Positions 4,979-5,618 of a stretch of DNA of 5,618 bases are shown in pieces; position 1 is the stretch's first letter; every line of letters starts with the position of its first letter. The translations under genes were made by a program, and so were the position numbers. Where the stretch lies: positions 1 to 5,618 of the forward strand of contig JAPOOY010000207.1 of NCBI GenBank assembly GCA_026713205.1, given 5' to 3'. This stretch comes from Bdellovibrionales bacterium. Lineage in GTDB: Bacteria; Bdellovibrionota; Bdellovibrionia; Bdellovibrionales; UBA1609. The notes under the pieces are model-generated. The model had not been told where the DNA came from. It did no database searches and saw only the letters and a program-made list of their open reading frames with translations.

Positions 4979-5618
4979 ATGTTGGGCCCTTTGGAAATGC
5001 AATTTTTTGCATGGACTCAACTGGAAAACAAAGAGCAGGTTAAGACAGGAGACTTTGCAAAAGTAAAAGGACTTTCCTCCAAGCAGGAAGCAGACTTGTT
5101 TTATAATTTATCTTCAAGTGGAGTTATTGTGAAGCTTTGGCGTGGCCTTTATTTGGTGCCGCCAAGAATTCCTTTAGGTGGCAGTTGGTCCCCTTCCCCT
5201 TATTTGGTGATTAGTAAGTACATGAGGAATTTAAATGCAAGATTTCAAATAAGCGGTCCGGCTATATTTAATTTATATGGATATTCTGATCAGGTATCCG
5301 CATGGTTCACTGTGTATAATAACAAGGTTTCCAAAAAACTGTATATACTTCAGTATCATTTGGATTTTGTGAAAGTTGTTGAAAACCGATTGGGTGATGT
5401 GAAAAAACGAGCGCCTTATGGAGTTAAAAAATCGGAACCGGCTTTAGTCAGTTCCTCTGAGCAAATTCTTCTTGACGCTGTTTATGATTATAAAAAATAC
5501 GGAACTTTACCTAAAGCGTATGATTGGATAGCTACTGCTGTTCAAGATAAAAAAATCAATCCTGAAAAGCTGGCGGATATAACCATCAAATACGGGAATA
5601 CAATGAGCCAAAAAAGAA
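4979..5618 (+). CDS. abiEi: AbiEi-family type IV antitoxin / transcriptional regulator, 3' end outside window
   Basis: The frame is open to the window end, giving 213 residues from ATG 4979 (219 from 4961, 226 from 4940). The start MLGPLEMQFFAWTQ matches the usual beginning of this family. Residues ~20-62 form a winged-helix domain: GDFAKVKGLSSKQEADLFY, then a turn into VKLWRGLYLVPP, a strongly conserved wing segment. The conserved GGSWSPSPYL and FQISGPAIFNLYGYSDQV follow, then a region ending LLDAVYDYKKYGTLPKAYDW, also typical. AbiEi proteins repress their own operon and counteract AbiEii, a nucleotidyltransferase toxin, in a type IV toxin-antitoxin system that can give abortive phage infection. 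The toxin gene is expected immediately downstream but is not in the window. Family assignment is from recalled motifs; the gene has its own promoter and is separate from the helicase operon. Confidence 0.85.
   Translation, partial: MLGPLEMQFFAWTQLENKEQVKTGDFAKVKGLSSKQEADLFYNLSSSGVIVKLWRGLYLVPPRIPLGGSWSPSPYLVISKYMRNLNARFQISGPAIFNLYGYSDQVSAWFTVYNNKVSKKLYILQYHLDFVKVVENRLGDVKKRAPYGVKKSEPALVSSSEQILLDAVYDYKKYGTLPKAYDWIATAVQDKKINPEKLADITIKYGNTMSQKR

Overview
This is an AT-rich, bacterial-looking accessory window with all supported genes on the + strand. The layout is: the tail of an ATPase gene, then a self-contained three-gene operon behind a promoter and an unusual structured leader, then the start of a type IV toxin-antitoxin (AbiEi) gene that runs off the right edge. 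No ribosomal, tRNA or housekeeping marker is present, so the host cannot be named. Codon use and protein style fit a low-to-mid-GC bacterium such as a Desulfobacterota or Spirochaetota member, but this is only a guess. The content (orphan P-loop ATPase, fused nuclease-helicase, AbiEi antitoxin) resembles a defence or genomic island.

Region by region. Positions 2-577 hold the C-terminal ~191 residues of a P-loop/AAA-type ATPase with a lid and winged-helix tail, followed by a plausible intrinsic terminator (654-690). The terminator's T-run merges with a sigma70-type -35 box (689-694). The promoter spacer carries a perfect 7-bp palindrome (697-714) that overlaps the -10 box. The predicted transcript starts near 724 and has a leader of about 108 nt with GC-rich, mutually exclusive stems (731-813). 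It then encodes a 77-aa basic, winged-helix-like protein (832-1065), an ATGA-coupled 49-aa protein of unknown function (1062-1211), and a 1137-aa protein (1239-4652). The last of these joins a RecB/Cas4-like PD-(D/E)xK nuclease, a predicted DEDD/RNase H-like exonuclease and a DNA2/NAM7-type SF1 helicase (the TM0106/COG2251-type architecture).

Positions 4653-4925 contain no gene. They hold several inverted repeats, two of them interleaved like a pseudoknot, and a weak terminator-like hairpin. A promoter with a perfect TATAAT (4948-4953) and a dyad in its spacer leads into an AbiEi-family antitoxin gene (from 4979, open at the window end). Its toxin partner would be expected just outside.

How the genes may work together (inference): the small winged-helix protein could repress its own promoter through the 697-714 palindrome. 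The leader RNA could tune expression or be a component in its own right. The large enzyme would be the effector acting on nucleic acid. The strongest candidate for something undescribed is the unit [palindromic promoter - structured RNA - 77-aa protein - 49-aa protein - nuclease/exonuclease/helicase].
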